Made by a program: the position numbers and the translations under genes | Part shown: positions 12,555 to 12,671 of the stretch, in pieces | How the letters are laid out: each line of letters begins with the position of its first letter | How positions within the stretch are numbered: position 1 is the stretch's first letter | The notes under the pieces: model-generated | Database searches by the model: none | What the model was told of the DNA's origin: nothing | The model's input: only the letters and a program-made list of their open reading frames with translations | DNA from: Candidatus Cloacimonadota bacterium | GTDB lineage: Bacteria > Cloacimonadota > Cloacimonadia > JGIOTU-2 | NCBI GenBank assembly: GCA_014384665.1 | Contig: JACNFI010000389.1 | Coordinates: forward strand, 1-12,671 | Reading direction: 5' to 3' | Length of the DNA: 12,671 nt

Positions 12555-12671
12555 GCCTAACGGAGAAGCTCACCTGCAGAAACGCAAATGCAAACAATCT
12601 ATAAATGACCTGATTGACTTTTGAATGCCCACCAATCTGAAAGTTCCAAATCCCGTCTGCGTTTCTGTCAG
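12555..12671 (-). other. attC site 4 (cut by window end)
   Basis: Minus-strand R' is GTTAGGC (12561-12555) with arm TGCGTTTCTGCAGGTGAGCTT. The opposite arm is visible as far as CTGACAGAAACGCA at the very edge; R'' lies outside the window. Its loop is highly similar to attC 2 without the inserted palindrome. Another cassette must follow to the right. Confidence 0.85.

Larger units (their letters stand above)
11464..12560 (-). mobile_element. Cassette A: lipoprotein gene, G+C-richer
   Basis: A 1,097-bp cassette bounded by attC 4 and attC 3. It starts (G)TTAGGCG and its R'' end carries the exact complement. By eye about half of its bases are G+C, clearly above the roughly one-third of its neighbours, which indicates a separate origin. 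Confidence 0.8.
8604..12671 (-). mobile_element. Integron gene-cassette array (distal end)
   Basis: Four similar, spaced inverted-repeat sites end in GTTRRRY/RYYYAAC core sequences and share inner arms of the type CACCTG..AGAAACGCA, the hallmark layout of attC recombination sites. All lie on the minus strand, judged by an extra unpaired base in the R''-side arm (CTGACAG against CTGCAG) and by genes that start just after each R' and stop just before each R''. Three cassettes are bounded here. The array ends next to recX, and the integrase and attI would be expected to the right. If no integrase exists there, this would be an integrase-less attC cluster (CALIN). Arm similarity between sites suggests a resident chromosomal integron. 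Confidence 0.85.

Overview
The window is AT-rich bacterial chromosome and splits into three parts. Gene content (bacterial rpsO-pnp and recA-recX, a COG2403-type P-loop protein, DUF5320 and DUF134 genes), low G+C and abundant short palindromic repeats suggest an uncultured anaerobe, perhaps of the FCB or Cloacimonadota-like candidate phyla. That placement is a guess; nothing here fixes the taxon.

Left end (1-1642): a repeat-rich stretch with three diverged copies of a small palindrome and one long hairpin, then two minus-strand genes. These are a DUF5320 Cys/Gly-rich small protein and a DUF134 (UPF0251) gene that looks frameshifted near its 3' end, with a 71-bp palindromic repeat between them. 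About 600 bp of very AT-rich DNA follows, holding a minus-strand promoter and little else.

Middle (1643-8584): a plus-strand housekeeping run. The order is a cyclic-2,3-diphosphoglycerate-synthetase-like P-loop protein, rpsO (S15), pnp (PNPase), wecB (UDP-GlcNAc 2-epimerase), recA and recX, mostly with short gaps or overlaps. The one break is the 411-bp rpsO-pnp interval. It holds a 373-bp unit bounded by perfect 31-bp inverted repeats around a decayed GxxExxY (PD-(D/E)XK-like) gene, which itself carries two 16-bp palindromes.

Right end (8604-12671): an integron gene-cassette array, read on the minus strand and ending 19 bp after recX. Four attC recombination sites (the last cut by the window edge) bound three cassettes. 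Cassette A holds a G+C-richer lipoprotein gene. Cassette B holds a lipoprotein trypsin-like protease plus a small PD-(D/E)XK-like protein. Cassette C holds a DinJ/RelB-type antitoxin with a YafQ-type toxin killed by one in-frame stop. The cassette assignment is supported by R''/R' sites that are complementary within each cassette rather than simply across each attC. One attC carries a 74-bp copy of the same palindromic repeat found at 684-754, sitting in its loop. An integrase and attI, if present, should lie to the right of the window.
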